Positions 1 through 6,426 of a stretch of 12,048 nucleotides of DNA are shown in pieces (the first letter of the stretch is position 1; each line of letters starts with the position of its first letter). The notes beneath the pieces were generated by a model that searched no databases, was not told the DNA's origin, and was given only the letters and a program-made list of their open reading frames with translations. The DNA lies in assembly GCA_027083475.1 (NCBI GenBank), contig JALWON010000385.1, forward strand, positions 1 through 12,048, read 5' to 3'. Made by a program: the position numbers and the translations under genes. The DNA comes from Sulfurimonas sp. GTDB lineage: Bacteria; Campylobacterota; Campylobacteria; Campylobacterales; Sulfurimonadaceae.

Positions 1-1
1 A

Positions 2-280
2 AAACCCATCATAGAAGCAGCCGATAGTCTCTCTCTAGGGATTTCTATGGTTGTAGCTGTTTTTATGGGGATAGGGATTGGCTGGATACTTCGCCGTCTT
101 ACTGAGATTGAGTGGCTCTTTTTTGTGGGTGTTGGCATTGGGATTGCCGCTGCTATTTTAAATGTTTATAAGGCTTATTCTAAACAGTATAAGGCATATG
201 AGGCATTAGCAAAAGAGCCGCGTTATGCCATGAAAAAGCAGCTTGAAGATGATGAGGATGATGATGAAAAAGAGTATTAG
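2..280 (+). CDS. AtpZ/AtpI-like small membrane protein (5' partial)
   Basis: The reading frame is open to the left edge, reading KPIIEAADSLSLGISM before the first internal ATG at 47, so the true start lies outside the window. The visible part has two hydrophobic helices (roughly VVAVFMGIGIGWIL and WLFFVGVGIGIAAAIL) joined by a short charged loop. A basic then very acidic tail follows (EDDEDDDEKEY). The pattern 'GIS-VVAV-G-GIGW ... GIAAAILNVYKAY' matches the AtpZ/AtpI family, small inner-membrane proteins encoded near F0F1-ATP synthase genes and thought to help assembly or ion supply of the enzyme. No ATP synthase gene is visible here, so the role is by family only. The end overlaps the next gene by 17 bases, implying coupled translation. 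Confidence 0.75.
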   Translation, partial: KPIIEAADSLSLGISMVVAVFMGIGIGWILRRLTEIEWLFFVGVGIGIAAAILNVYKAYSKQYKAYEALAKEPRYAMKKQLEDDEDDDEKEY

Positions 281-776
281 AACACTCCTCTTTTTGGAAG
301 CGATTATTATTCCGAGTGCTATTTACTCCTTTGTACTCTTTATTAATGTACAAGTGGCTTTTTTAAGTTCTTTATTTATTGTTCTTGGGAGCTCTTTTGC
401 CTATAAACGCATGGTCCAAACCCAAGTCGATAGTGCCGCAACAACTCCTGAACGTGATTTATTGGATACTATCGAAGACCCTCATGAACTCTTTGATGAG
501 ACAGAAATCAATCATGCACCAGCAGAAGAATTAGACTTGAAAAAGATTGTAAAAGAGGAAAAAGCCAAAGTAAAACTGTTGAGTGTGAAAAATATGAAGC
601 ATGGGGCACGGGGAAGTATGTCTGCGTTTCGACTTGTACCGTATCTTTTTTTAGTTTTGGGTTTTATTGCTTTAGAAAACAATGCACTTCTCCATTTGTC
701 TTTTTATTTACCAGCACTTTTTGTAGGGATTATTGCAGGCTCTTTGCTTTCAAAAGGGCTTATGTCTACTCAGTAA
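264..776 (+). CDS. Four-helix membrane protein of unknown function
   Basis: The protein is 170 residues from the ATG at 264, chosen because GAGG at 254-257 sits six bases upstream; earlier in-frame ATGs at 243-261 lie in the low-complexity acidic tail codons of the preceding gene. Hydrophobic segments lie at about 7-26, 28-47, 122-138 and 144-165. The 50-120 loop is charged, acidic first (EDPHELFDETE) then lysine-rich, and probably cytoplasmic. There is no signal-peptidase site and no recognisable enzymatic motif. It overlaps the AtpZ-like gene by 17 bases and is probably co-transcribed with it. It ends tail-to-tail with the leftward gene at 766-1449, with an 11-base overlap and no room for a separate terminator. 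I do not recognise a named family; it could be a Campylobacterota-specific membrane protein. Confidence 0.75.
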   Translation: MKKSIRTLLFLEAIIIPSAIYSFVLFINVQVAFLSSLFIVLGSSFAYKRMVQTQVDSAATTPERDLLDTIEDPHELFDETEINHAPAEELDLKKIVKEEKAKVKLLSVKNMKHGARGSMSAFRLVPYLFLVLGFIALENNALLHLSFYLPALFVGIIAGSLLSKGLMSTQ

Positions 777-1449
777 TCATGGGAATATTAATCGTCAGCG
801 AATCTTTAATATCTATATAAAAATGGCTGTTTTCTACCATTAGTTTGAGTTCATTCATTGCTTTTTTGTTGATATTTTCAGCAGAGACAGCGATGGAAAA
901 TATACTGTACTTTTTATCTTCAAATTTAATATGCTCACCCACTCTATAAAAAACTTTTGTGACTATCTTTGTATTGTCTAAAAGACAATGATAGATTTTA
1001 TTTAAAATTTTTATAAATTCATTCTGCTTGATAATGACATCTGGGATGGTTGGATCATAATGTTTCTCATACCGAATGGTATTGTTTATAGAGTTTGTGG
1101 CAATACATAAGTCAATTAGGGTGAAAATATTTGTGAGTTCACCCTCAGGTTTTGGTTTGTTGATTTTAAAAGAGGGCGCTTGGTAGAGTTTGATGCCAAG
1201 TTGTGCTTCATCTTCATAACCCACAGTGAGTCCAAAAAATTTGTATCGTCCAAATTCAAGTTCGACAAATGTCGTCTTAAATCCAAAGTTTACACTTGCA
1301 TAGGCTTGTGCAATAGAGAAAAGTTCTTGAGCATTGACACTTCCTAAAAGAAATTGTGCCTCAGCATTGAGTGATACAACCTTGCCTTTTGCATTAAAAA
1401 TAAGAAAAGGGTTGTAGTCGTACTCAATCCACTGCTGCTCAAAAGTCAT
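766..1449 (-). CDS. PAS-like protein with degenerate histidine-kinase-like C-terminal domain
   Basis: The protein has 227 residues. Residues 8-90 read like a PAS fold: 'NPFLIFNAKGKVVSLNAEAQFLLG' is the usual opening of a kinase PAS domain. Residues 105-225 resemble the end of a sensor kinase. 'YDPTIPDVIIKQNEFIKILNKIYHCLLDN' occupies the place of the ATPase N-box helix, and 'SHFYIDIKDSLTINIPM' resembles the final strands. The phospho-accepting H-box histidine and the glycine-rich G boxes are absent, so catalytic activity is unlikely and a sensing or binding role is inferred. The ATG lies three bases after the rpoD stop, with no strong ribosome-binding site, so translation is probably coupled to rpoD. 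There is no signal peptide or membrane segment, so it is cytoplasmic. Function unknown. Confidence 0.7.
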   Translation of the reverse strand: MTFEQQWIEYDYNPFLIFNAKGKVVSLNAEAQFLLGSVNAQELFSIAQAYASVNFGFKTTFVELEFGRYKFFGLTVGYEDEAQLGIKLYQAPSFKINKPKPEGELTNIFTLIDLCIATNSINNTIRYEKHYDPTIPDVIIKQNEFIKILNKIYHCLLDNTKIVTKVFYRVGEHIKFEDKKYSIFSIAVSAENINKKAMNELKLMVENSHFYIDIKDSLTINIPMITE

Positions 1450-1452
1450 AGT

Positions 1453-3300
1453 TTATGCTTCTATGTAGTTTTTCAATCTTCTTCCCACTTTTGGGTGTTT
1501 GAGCTTTTTAATCGCAGAAGATTCTATTTGACGGACACGTTCACGTGTGACACTCAACTCTTTTCCAATCTCTTCTAAAGTTCTATCACTCTCATCATCT
1601 AAAATTCCAAAACGCAACTTAATGACGGCTTGTTCTCTTTCATTGAGTTGTTCTAAAACCTGTTCAATTTGTGTTTTTAAATCATCTTTTAAGATAGCAT
1701 CCGAAGGGCTGAGTGATGATTTGTCTTCAATGAAGTCTCCAAAACGACCATCCTCTTCACTGCCTATAGGCGCTTCAAGGCTGATAGGCTCTTTTGTAAT
1801 TTTAATGACATTTTTTACTTTTTCAACTGAGAGTCCAACTTCTTGTGCAATTGTATCAACATCTGGCTCTTTTCCATTTTCTTGGAGGTGTTTACGCATG
1901 ATTTTGTTAATACGGTTAATAGTCTCAATCATATGAATAGGAATACGAATAGTACGTGCCTGATCAGCAATAGCACGCGAGATAGCTTGACGAATCCACC
2001 ATGTTGCATAAGTAGAAAACTTGTACCCTTTTTGGTACTCAAATTTATCAACAGCTTTCATTAAACCAATGTTCCCTTCTTGAATCAGGTCAAGGAAAGG
2101 GAGTCCGCGGTTTGTATAGCGTTTTGCAATGGAAACAACCAAACGCAGGTTTGATTTTGCCATTTTCGTTTTAGAGATTTCAGAGATGTTTTTTCCGCGT
2201 TTAATCTGCTCTAAAATATCTGCTAATTTTTCAGGTTCCATATCAAAAGAGTTTTTAGAAGCCTCTTTTGTTTGTACAAGTTTTTTAATTTCCATATAAG
2301 TAGAAACCATTGTTGCTTCAGGAACCATGTTGGCAATATCTTCTTTGTTTAATTCTTGGATTTTATCAACAAGTACTTTGTGATTTGCTTTGAGTGTTGC
2401 ATTGAAAAGTGGAAGCTTGTACTCTAAACGTTTGAGCTCTTTGTCATAGCCTTCATCACTTTTGAGTGCGGTTTCCATCGCTTTTACAAGTTCATTGATG
2501 AGTTTAGAAGTTGGTCCAAGATCTAAAAGTTTTTCTTTAAGAACAGATTTTTTAAAAGTAACACTGAGGTAGTATTGTACAATCTCTTCAGTAAGCTCAC
2601 CATCTAAATTTTCAGGGGCTTTATCGGCTACTTTGAGCCAATCTTTTTTTGCTTTTTCTAAAGCTTTAAAGCTTGTAGATACTTTGTCTACTCGTGATTT
2701 GTCTTTTGCTGAGAGTTTTTTACTCTCTGTATCTTCTGTGTCATCATTTGTTTCATCAGCATCCTCTTTTTCGTCTTCAAAAGATTTAAAGAGCTCCTTG
2801 ACACGGCGTTCACGGTTAATGAGTGGTTCTTTATAATCTAAGATAAAGTCTATAAGGTAGGGTACCGAACAGATAGCATCGATGATGATGCTCTCTCCCG
2901 CTTCAATTTTTTTAGAGATTTCAATTTCTTCTTCTTTTGTGAGGAGTGGAATTTGACCCATTTCACGAAGATACATACGAACAGGTGAGTCTGAGCGTGA
3001 CCACTCAAGGAGTTCGTGCTCTTTTAAAATGTCAAATTTATCAGATTCATTATTTTCTAACATTTTTCTTTGTGCACTACGTCTTGCTTCTGCTTCTTTG
3101 TCGTTCATGTTTTTTGCATGTTCAGAAGAGGTGTAGATACACGCTTTATGTTTTTGAATCAGTTTAAAAATATTTTTTGATTGTGCTGCTGTTGGCTGTT
3201 TTTCAAAAAGCTCTATAAGCGATTCGTAAGTGAGACAATCTTTTGATTTGTTTTCACTAAAAAAGGCATCAATAGCTTTGTTGAGTTCTTTTGCTGTCAT
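1453..3300 (-). CDS. rpoD: RNA polymerase primary sigma factor RpoD (σ70)
   Basis: This 615-residue protein has the full housekeeping sigma architecture. Region 1.1 is at about 1-80. Region 1.2 is at 104-136 (SDSPVRMYLREMGQIPLLTK). An acidic non-conserved region is at about 160-370. Region 2 is at 378-450, with the -10 melting and recognition helix around YATWWIRQAISRAIADQART. Region 3 follows, with the σ finger near 506-525 (ISLEAPIGSEEDGRFGDFIE). Region 4 is at about 540-605, with the -35-binding helix-turn-helix TLEEIGKELSVTRERVRQIE at 574-593. Length and order match group 1 sigma factors, which bind core polymerase and direct most transcription. The start at 3300 fits the region 1.1 beginning MTAKELNKAIDAFF. 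A clean TATAAT lies upstream at 3345-3350. The gene is transcribed with the downstream PAS-like gene. Confidence 0.98.
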   Translation of the reverse strand: MTAKELNKAIDAFFSENKSKDCLTYESLIELFEKQPTAAQSKNIFKLIQKHKACIYTSSEHAKNMNDKEAEARRSAQRKMLENNESDKFDILKEHELLEWSRSDSPVRMYLREMGQIPLLTKEEEIEISKKIEAGESIIIDAICSVPYLIDFILDYKEPLINRERRVKELFKSFEDEKEDADETNDDTEDTESKKLSAKDKSRVDKVSTSFKALEKAKKDWLKVADKAPENLDGELTEEIVQYYLSVTFKKSVLKEKLLDLGPTSKLINELVKAMETALKSDEGYDKELKRLEYKLPLFNATLKANHKVLVDKIQELNKEDIANMVPEATMVSTYMEIKKLVQTKEASKNSFDMEPEKLADILEQIKRGKNISEISKTKMAKSNLRLVVSIAKRYTNRGLPFLDLIQEGNIGLMKAVDKFEYQKGYKFSTYATWWIRQAISRAIADQARTIRIPIHMIETINRINKIMRKHLQENGKEPDVDTIAQEVGLSVEKVKNVIKITKEPISLEAPIGSEEDGRFGDFIEDKSSLSPSDAILKDDLKTQIEQVLEQLNEREQAVIKLRFGILDDESDRTLEEIGKELSVTRERVRQIESSAIKKLKHPKVGRRLKNYIEA

Positions 3301-3317
3301 ATCGGAGGATGCTCCAT
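3297..3317 (-). promoter_or_regulatory. Possible rpoD leader hairpin and 6-codon upstream ORF
   Basis: The only good ribosome-binding sequence in the rpoD leader, GGAG (complement of 3312-3315), sits 11 bases before the ATG. It can pair with CUCC (complement of 3304-3307) across a CAUC loop, with one flanking U-G pair. The same stretch encodes a tiny reading frame, MEHPPI, from the ATG complementary to 3315-3317; its TGA overlaps the rpoD ATG. Either feature could tune rpoD translation. Both are short enough to be coincidental. Confidence 0.3.
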
Positions 3318-3344
3318 TGTTAGTTTAAGGTAAAATAAAGGTGG

Positions 3345-3350
3345 ATTATA
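3345..3350 (-). promoter_or_regulatory. -10 element of the rpoD promoter
   Basis: On the minus strand the sequence reads TTTTGGGTATAATCC, a perfect TATAAT preceded by a T-rich stretch and GGG, which fits campylobacterial housekeeping promoters where the -35 box is weak or absent. The hexamer at the usual -35 spacing (GCAATC) is not a match. Predicted transcription start is near 3338, giving a leader of about 37 bases before the rpoD ATG. Confidence 0.65.
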
Positions 3351-3394
3351 CCCAAAATATATTGAAAGATTGCTGATGATAGAAGAAAATCATT

Positions 3395-3412
3395 TTGGTA
3401 CACTCTTTGCTT
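3395..3412 (+). promoter_or_regulatory. σ54 (RpoN) -24/-12 promoter for the flagellar rod operon
   Basis: The sequence TTGGTACACTCTTTGCTT has GG at 3397-3398 and GC at 3409-3410 separated by exactly ten bases, the defining spacing of σ54 promoters. It also closely matches the TTGG-N9/10-TTGCTT form used for rod and hook genes in Campylobacter and Helicobacter. Expected transcription start is about 3422, roughly 20 bases before the flgG-like start, with an AAGGG ribosome-binding site between. σ54 promoters need an enhancer-binding activator; in this group that is usually FlgR, whose gene is not in the window. Confidence 0.85.
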
Positions 3413-3441
3413 TATATACACAACTTGAAGAAGGGAAGATG

Positions 3442-4272
3442 ATGCAAACAGGTTATTATAGTGCGGCAGCTGGGATGGTTACACAGTTTAATCGTTTAAA
3501 TACTATTGCCAATAATTTAGCAAATGTGAATACTGCGGGTTTTAAGCAAGATAATCTTGTTGTTGGCGATTTTATGCGAATTTATAAAGAAAAACGCGAT
3601 GAACTTGATTTACAAAACAACACAAAAGAGTCTGCACAGTTTTTAAACAGAACAATGACACGAGCACCGCAGGTTGTAGATGCTTATACAGATTACTCTG
3701 TTGGGACTATGCAAAAAAGTAGTAATACACTTGATTTTGCTATTGCAAGAGAAGGGCTTTTTTTCGCTGTGAAAACTCCCCAAGGTGTTCGATTGACTCG
3801 AGATGGCTCTTTTACAACAAATGATGAAGGAACTCTTGTGACAAAAGAGGGGTATCCTGTGCTTCCGAGTGATTATTTTAAGTCACAAAAAAAAGATAAT
3901 TTCATTCAAATTGATTCTGAAAATGCAATTTTAGAAGTGGACAAAAATGGACAAATGTATACAAACATTCCCAATACGGTGAATTTAATACAGGCATCAA
4001 AATTAATGGTTGTACAACCAGATAATAGCAAACTCCTAAAAAAAGAGGGAAATAATCTCTATGCCTTTGCAGATCAAAAAAAGTTAAATGTTTTAGAAAA
4101 CAGTGATGCCATCCGTCAAGGTTTTGTAGAAAAAAGTAATGTCAATGCCGTGCAGATGATGACACAACTCATAGAAACAAATCGTTTAGTCGAAATGTAT
4201 CAAAAAGCCATGAGAACGCAAATGGATGATATGAATAACGATGCTATAAATAAACTTGCAAGAAAAGCTTAA
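3442..4272 (+). CDS. flgG2: Flagellar rod protein, FlgG/FlgF-type paralogue (FlgG2/FlgG1-like)
   Basis: The protein is 276 residues and belongs to the flagellar rod/hook family. The N-terminal rod signature NNLANVNTAGFK is at 24-35. A central domain includes LDFAIAREGLFFAVKTPQGV and RDGSFTTNDEGTLVTKEGYPVL. The C-terminal coiled-coil segment IRQGFVEKSNVNAVQMMTQL begins at about 224. The opening MQTGYYSAAAGM resembles the Helicobacter HP1092/Campylobacter FlgG2 proteins more than standard FlgG; these are thought to build the proximal rod, as FlgF does elsewhere. The ATG at 3442 has AAGGG six bases upstream; the ATG at 3439 is equally possible by analogy with the next gene. Upstream in-frame starts (TTG 3370, ATG 3376) would run through the σ54 promoter and are unlikely. 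flgG follows after 15 bases. The protein is exported by the flagellar type III apparatus without a cleaved signal. Confidence 0.9.
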   Translation: MQTGYYSAAAGMVTQFNRLNTIANNLANVNTAGFKQDNLVVGDFMRIYKEKRDELDLQNNTKESAQFLNRTMTRAPQVVDAYTDYSVGTMQKSSNTLDFAIAREGLFFAVKTPQGVRLTRDGSFTTNDEGTLVTKEGYPVLPSDYFKSQKKDNFIQIDSENAILEVDKNGQMYTNIPNTVNLIQASKLMVVQPDNSKLLKKEGNNLYAFADQKKLNVLENSDAIRQGFVEKSNVNAVQMMTQLIETNRLVEMYQKAMRTQMDDMNNDAINKLARKA

Positions 4273-4287
4273 AAAAAGGAAAAAATT

Positions 4288-5076
4288 ATGATGCAATCAC
4301 TCTATACTGCCTCAACAGGAATGTTGGGTATGCAAACACAGGTTGATACGATAGCCAATAATATTTCCAATGTGAATACAATTGGGTTTAAAAAAAGTCG
4401 TGCAGAATTTGCAGACTTAATGTACAATGTTATGGAATATGCAGGTACTTCTACAAGTAATACAACACAGAGTCCTGTTGGTATAGAAGTAGGTTTGGGG
4501 GTTCGTCCAACAGCAGTCAATAAAATTTTCTCTGAAGGTTCATTGAAACAGACGAATAATCAACTTGATATCGCTATTACAGGACAAGGTTTTTTTGAAT
4601 TACAACTTCCAGATGGAACACCAGTATATTCGAGAAATGGTGCTTTTAAAATTGATAATACAGGTACTATTGTGAACAGTGATGGGTATACTTTGATACC
4701 ACAAATTGTTATTCCTCCTGATGCAACTAATATTAGTATAGGGAGTGATGGTATTGTCTCTGTAGTACAGGCAGGACAAACACAGGCAACACAGGTTGGA
4801 CAAATTAATACAACAAGTTTTATCAATCCAGCAGGATTACACTCTGTTGGAAATAATTTATATGTTGAAACAGGTAGTTCTGGACAACCTGTTGGAGGCA
4901 CACCTGGTTTGAATGGACTTGGTACTTTAAGACAAGGTTTTGTAGAATTGAGTAATGTTGAACTTGTTGTAGAACTCACAGACCTTATTACTGGGCAACG
5001 GGCATATGATTCAAATTCAAAAATTATTACAGCAAGTGATCAAATGCTTCAAACAACTAACAATCTTAAAAGGTAA
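4288..5076 (+). CDS. flgG: Flagellar basal-body distal rod protein FlgG
   Basis: The protein has 262 residues, the usual length for FlgG. The start MMQSLYTASTGMLGMQTQVDTIANNISNVNTIGFKK carries the rod-family N-terminal signature. The centre has QLDIAITGQGFFELQLPDGT and YSRNGAFKIDNTGTIVNSDG. The C-terminus LRQGFVELSNVELVVELTDLITGQRAYDSNSKII is a textbook Flg_bbr_C segment. FlgG forms the distal rod that crosses the peptidoglycan and outer-membrane rings to join the hook. AAGGA seven bases before the ATG supports this start. It lies between the flgG-like gene (15-base gap) and the lipoprotein gene (5-base gap), so it is probably expressed from the σ54 promoter at 3395. Confidence 0.97.
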   Translation: MMQSLYTASTGMLGMQTQVDTIANNISNVNTIGFKKSRAEFADLMYNVMEYAGTSTSNTTQSPVGIEVGLGVRPTAVNKIFSEGSLKQTNNQLDIAITGQGFFELQLPDGTPVYSRNGAFKIDNTGTIVNSDGYTLIPQIVIPPDATNISIGSDGIVSVVQAGQTQATQVGQINTTSFINPAGLHSVGNNLYVETGSSGQPVGGTPGLNGLGTLRQGFVELSNVELVVELTDLITGQRAYDSNSKIITASDQMLQTTNNLKR

Positions 5077-5081
5077 ATAGC

Positions 5082-5522
5082 ATGAATAATAAAATTTTAA
5101 TTACTACACTGACAGCACTGCTTTTTTTGAGTGCTTGTGCAACAAATAATGGTCCAGAGTATGATGGGAACAGCTATAGCAGTATCAAAAAATACCAAAT
5201 TGGTACTGTTATTAGAGAGCGACCTGTAGTAGTCAGTGACAGTGGGGCTGGAAAATTTCTTGGTGCGATTATAGGTGCTGTTTTGGGAAGTACTGTAGGG
5301 CATGGTGATGGAAGTACTCTGGCAAGCCTTGGTGGAGGTCTTGCTGGTGGTTATGCAGGCAGTGAAATAGCAAAGGCAAACGCAGATGAATTAACTGTTG
5401 AACTGGAAAATGGAGAGCATGTAGTTGTCGTTGTTAAGGGGAAAGGCTATGCCATAGGCGACAGAGTACAAATAATAAAAGATGGCAATAGAGCTTCACA
5501 GGTCTACAAAATAGAAAATTAA
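5082..5522 (+). CDS. SlyB-like glycine-zipper outer-membrane lipoprotein
   Basis: The protein has 146 residues. A signal peptide ends in the lipobox LSAC, so lipidated Cys19 would be the mature N-terminus; Ala at +2 favours sorting to the outer membrane. Residues 55-95 form a glycine-zipper double helix (GKFLGAIIGAVLGSTVGHGDG ... LGGGLAGGYAGSEIA) of the Rick_17kDa/SlyB family. The C-terminal part (ELTVELENGEHVVVVVKGKG, IGDRVQII) matches the SlyB β-rich end. Such lipoproteins contribute to envelope integrity. It follows flgG by five bases, with the AAGG-type ribosome-binding site overlapping the flgG stop, so it is likely expressed with the rod genes; a flagellum-linked role is inference only. 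Its last codons and stop lie in a 22-bp sequence repeated at 6427-6448. Confidence 0.85.
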   Translation: MNNKILITTLTALLFLSACATNNGPEYDGNSYSSIKKYQIGTVIRERPVVVSDSGAGKFLGAIIGAVLGSTVGHGDGSTLASLGGGLAGGYAGSEIAKANADELTVELENGEHVVVVVKGKGYAIGDRVQIIKDGNRASQVYKIEN

Positions 5523-5530
5523 TTACTTTT
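5509..5530 (+). repeat. 22-bp direct repeat, left copy (flanks RAYT/REP island)
   Basis: This copy runs from AAATAGAAAATTAA through TTACTTTT and is identical over 22 bases to 6427-6448. It includes the final codons and stop of the lipoprotein gene, so it is in its native place. The similarity continues leftward (TACAAA) with one A fewer in the right copy. Between the copies lies the REP/transposase island. Confidence 0.85.
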
Positions 5531-5536
5531 GTACTC

Positions 5537-5560
5537 GTTCCCACATTGTATGTGGGAATG
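5537..5560 (+). repeat. REP hairpin A
   Basis: A perfect 9-bp stem, TTCCCACAT (5538-5546) and ATGTGGGAA (5550-5558), with a TGT loop. It is preceded by CTCG and followed by TGTATA. It lies between the convergent lipoprotein and RAYT genes. It has no T-run after the stem on either strand, so a REP is a better reading than an intrinsic terminator. Confidence 0.9.
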
Positions 5561-5573
5561 TATATATTATGAG

Positions 5574-6107
5574 CTAAAACACACAACAAACTTCAAGCAA
5601 TCCTTCCAAACCTTCATAATCCCGAGCACTACTATATCTCCAACATGAAGCATCTTCAATATAACCTCTTTTAACAGGATTATTATGGATATAATTGATT
5701 CTATCAAGCATCATTTTTTCATTGAGTATTACCTTAGGTTGTATTCCCTCTTGCCATAGCTGGTAGGTAGCACTTTTTTTATGTGCTTTTTTATAAAAAG
5801 CCAACTGTTCAAGGATAGTTTTCGCATTTTCTTTTTGCAAATACTTTAAAATTTTTCGTGCTGTATGGGTTTTAAAAGCTTTCATAGTCTTTCCTATGTT
5901 GTCACTAGAAGCTACAAGATGGAGATGATTTTCTAAGATGACATAAGCATAAATTTTAAGATTATCTTTTTTTTGAAGATATTGTAAGCTCTCAAATATT
6001 ATATCTGTAGTTTGTGTTCTTGTGAAGATGGGTATCCAGTGGAGTATCGTGCAAGTCATAAAGTGTGGTGCAGTTGGTTCGTAGATTTTGTAGCGACTTC
6101 TTCCCAT
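5574..6107 (-). CDS. REP-associated tyrosine transposase (RAYT, Y1 transposase family)
   Basis: The protein has 177 residues, typical of RAYTs. The histidine pair of the HUH nickase motif is H61-x-H63 in YVILENHLHLVAS. The catalytic tyrosine should be Y139 in RINYIHNNPVKRGY, which aligns with the DYIYINPVKHG segment of E. coli TnpA-REP. The start RYKIYEPTAPHFMTCTILH and the C-terminal CWRYSSARDYEG are also usual in the family. These enzymes bind and cut single-stranded REP hairpins. All key residues are present, so it may be active. AAGG about eight bases upstream supports the ATG at 6107. A possible -10 (TACAAT, complement of 6127-6132) lies upstream. REP copies lie on both sides of the gene. 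Confidence 0.92.
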   Translation of the reverse strand: MGRSRYKIYEPTAPHFMTCTILHWIPIFTRTQTTDIIFESLQYLQKKDNLKIYAYVILENHLHLVASSDNIGKTMKAFKTHTARKILKYLQKENAKTILEQLAFYKKAHKKSATYQLWQEGIQPKVILNEKMMLDRINYIHNNPVKRGYIEDASCWRYSSARDYEGLEGLLEVCCVF

Positions 6108-6160
6108 TATGTTGCCTTTTTTGTTTATTGTAGCGGATAGTTAAAGAGGAAGTTAATTTT

Positions 6161-6186
6161 ATGTCATTTTGTCATGTTTTTGTCAT
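6161..6186. promoter_or_regulatory. TGTCAT repeat cluster upstream of the RAYT gene, possible operator
   Basis: Three TGTCAT motifs lie at 6162-6167, 6170-6175 and 6181-6186, two of them inside TTTTGTCAT. The 15-mer ATGTCATTTTGTCAT (6161-6175) recurs exactly at 10230-10244 in the S24 repressor promoter. On the transposase strand the cluster lies upstream of a weak possible promoter (TTAACT, then TACAAT). Operator function is inferred; an AT-rich 15-mer could recur by chance. Confidence 0.35.
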
Positions 6187-6198
6187 TGTAGCATCTAG

Positions 6199-6276
6199 TT
6201 CCCACATTGTATGTGGGAATTTATACTTTTGTTTGTGTTGTTGCTTTGGTATGCATTCCCATGCAGAGCATGGGAA
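6199..6276 (+). repeat. REP doublet 1 (hairpins B and C, inverted pair)
   Basis: Hairpin B (6199-6219) is identical in stem and loop to hairpin A. Hairpin C (6256-6276) is in the opposite orientation, with stem TTCCCATGC/GCATGGGAA and loop AGA, followed by CGAG (the complement of the CTCG before A and D). The two face each other across 36 bases, making a 78-bp unit of the kind called a REPIN. The inner three stem pairs of C differ from B but remain fully paired. Confidence 0.85.
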
Positions 6277-6315
6277 CGAGAGAAAAAGTGCAAACCCTAT
6301 TGCTCATCGCACTCG

Positions 6316-6393
6316 TTCCCACATTGTATGTGGGAATGTATATGTTTGTGTGGTTGTTAGTTGTAGTAGGCATTCCCATATGCAATATGGGAA
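6316..6393 (+). repeat. REP doublet 2 (hairpins D and E, inverted pair)
   Basis: Hairpin D (6316-6336) equals A and B. Hairpin E (6373-6393) is inverted, with stem TTCCCATAT/ATATGGGAA and loop GCA, followed by CGAG. The unit is again 78 bp with a 36-base spacer and lies exactly 117 bases after doublet 1. The spacers of the two doublets are alike but diverged (both contain GTTTGTGT near the left end and GCATTCCC at the right), so this looks like an old tandem duplication or two insertions of one family. Confidence 0.85.
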
Positions 6394-6426
6394 CGAGGGT
6401 GCGAGGGTGATAGAGCATGCGTGTAC

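Larger units (their letters stand above)
5531..6426. mobile_element. RAYT-REP island (transposase gene with flanking REP palindromes)
   Basis: The island spans everything between two exact 22-bp direct repeats. It holds one leftward Y1 transposase (RAYT) gene, one REP hairpin 15 bases beyond its 3' end, and four REP hairpins beyond its 5' end. RAYTs are single-copy relatives of IS200/IS605 transposases that recognise REP hairpins and are thought to spread them through a genome. The boundaries are set by the direct repeats, which IS200-type single-strand transposition does not normally create; arrival by recombination or repair is therefore also possible. Confidence 0.75.

Noticed and set aside
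1547..2836. Rightward reading frames of 67-129 codons inside rpoD
   Set aside because: They are antisense to a certain, conserved gene and are rich in Ser/Leu as expected from reversed Glu/Lys codons.
3370..3441. Extended start for the flgG-like gene (TTG 3370 or ATG 3376)
   Set aside because: The extension would read through the σ54 promoter and is not present in the rod-protein family, whose members begin at MxxxYYxAxxGM.
4302..4979. Leftward reading frames inside flgG
   Set aside because: Antisense to flgG, Cys/Pro-rich composition and no ribosome-binding sites.
5537..5560. Intrinsic terminator between the lipoprotein and RAYT genes
   Set aside because: The hairpin is perfect but followed by TGTATATATT on one side and ACGAGTAC on the other, with no T-run; four sister copies are not at gene ends.
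5537..6393. CRISPR-like array from the repeated GTTCCCAC words
   Set aside because: The repeats alternate in orientation, spacers are related to each other, one copy is over 600 bases away behind a gene, and a RAYT gene is present; these are REPs.
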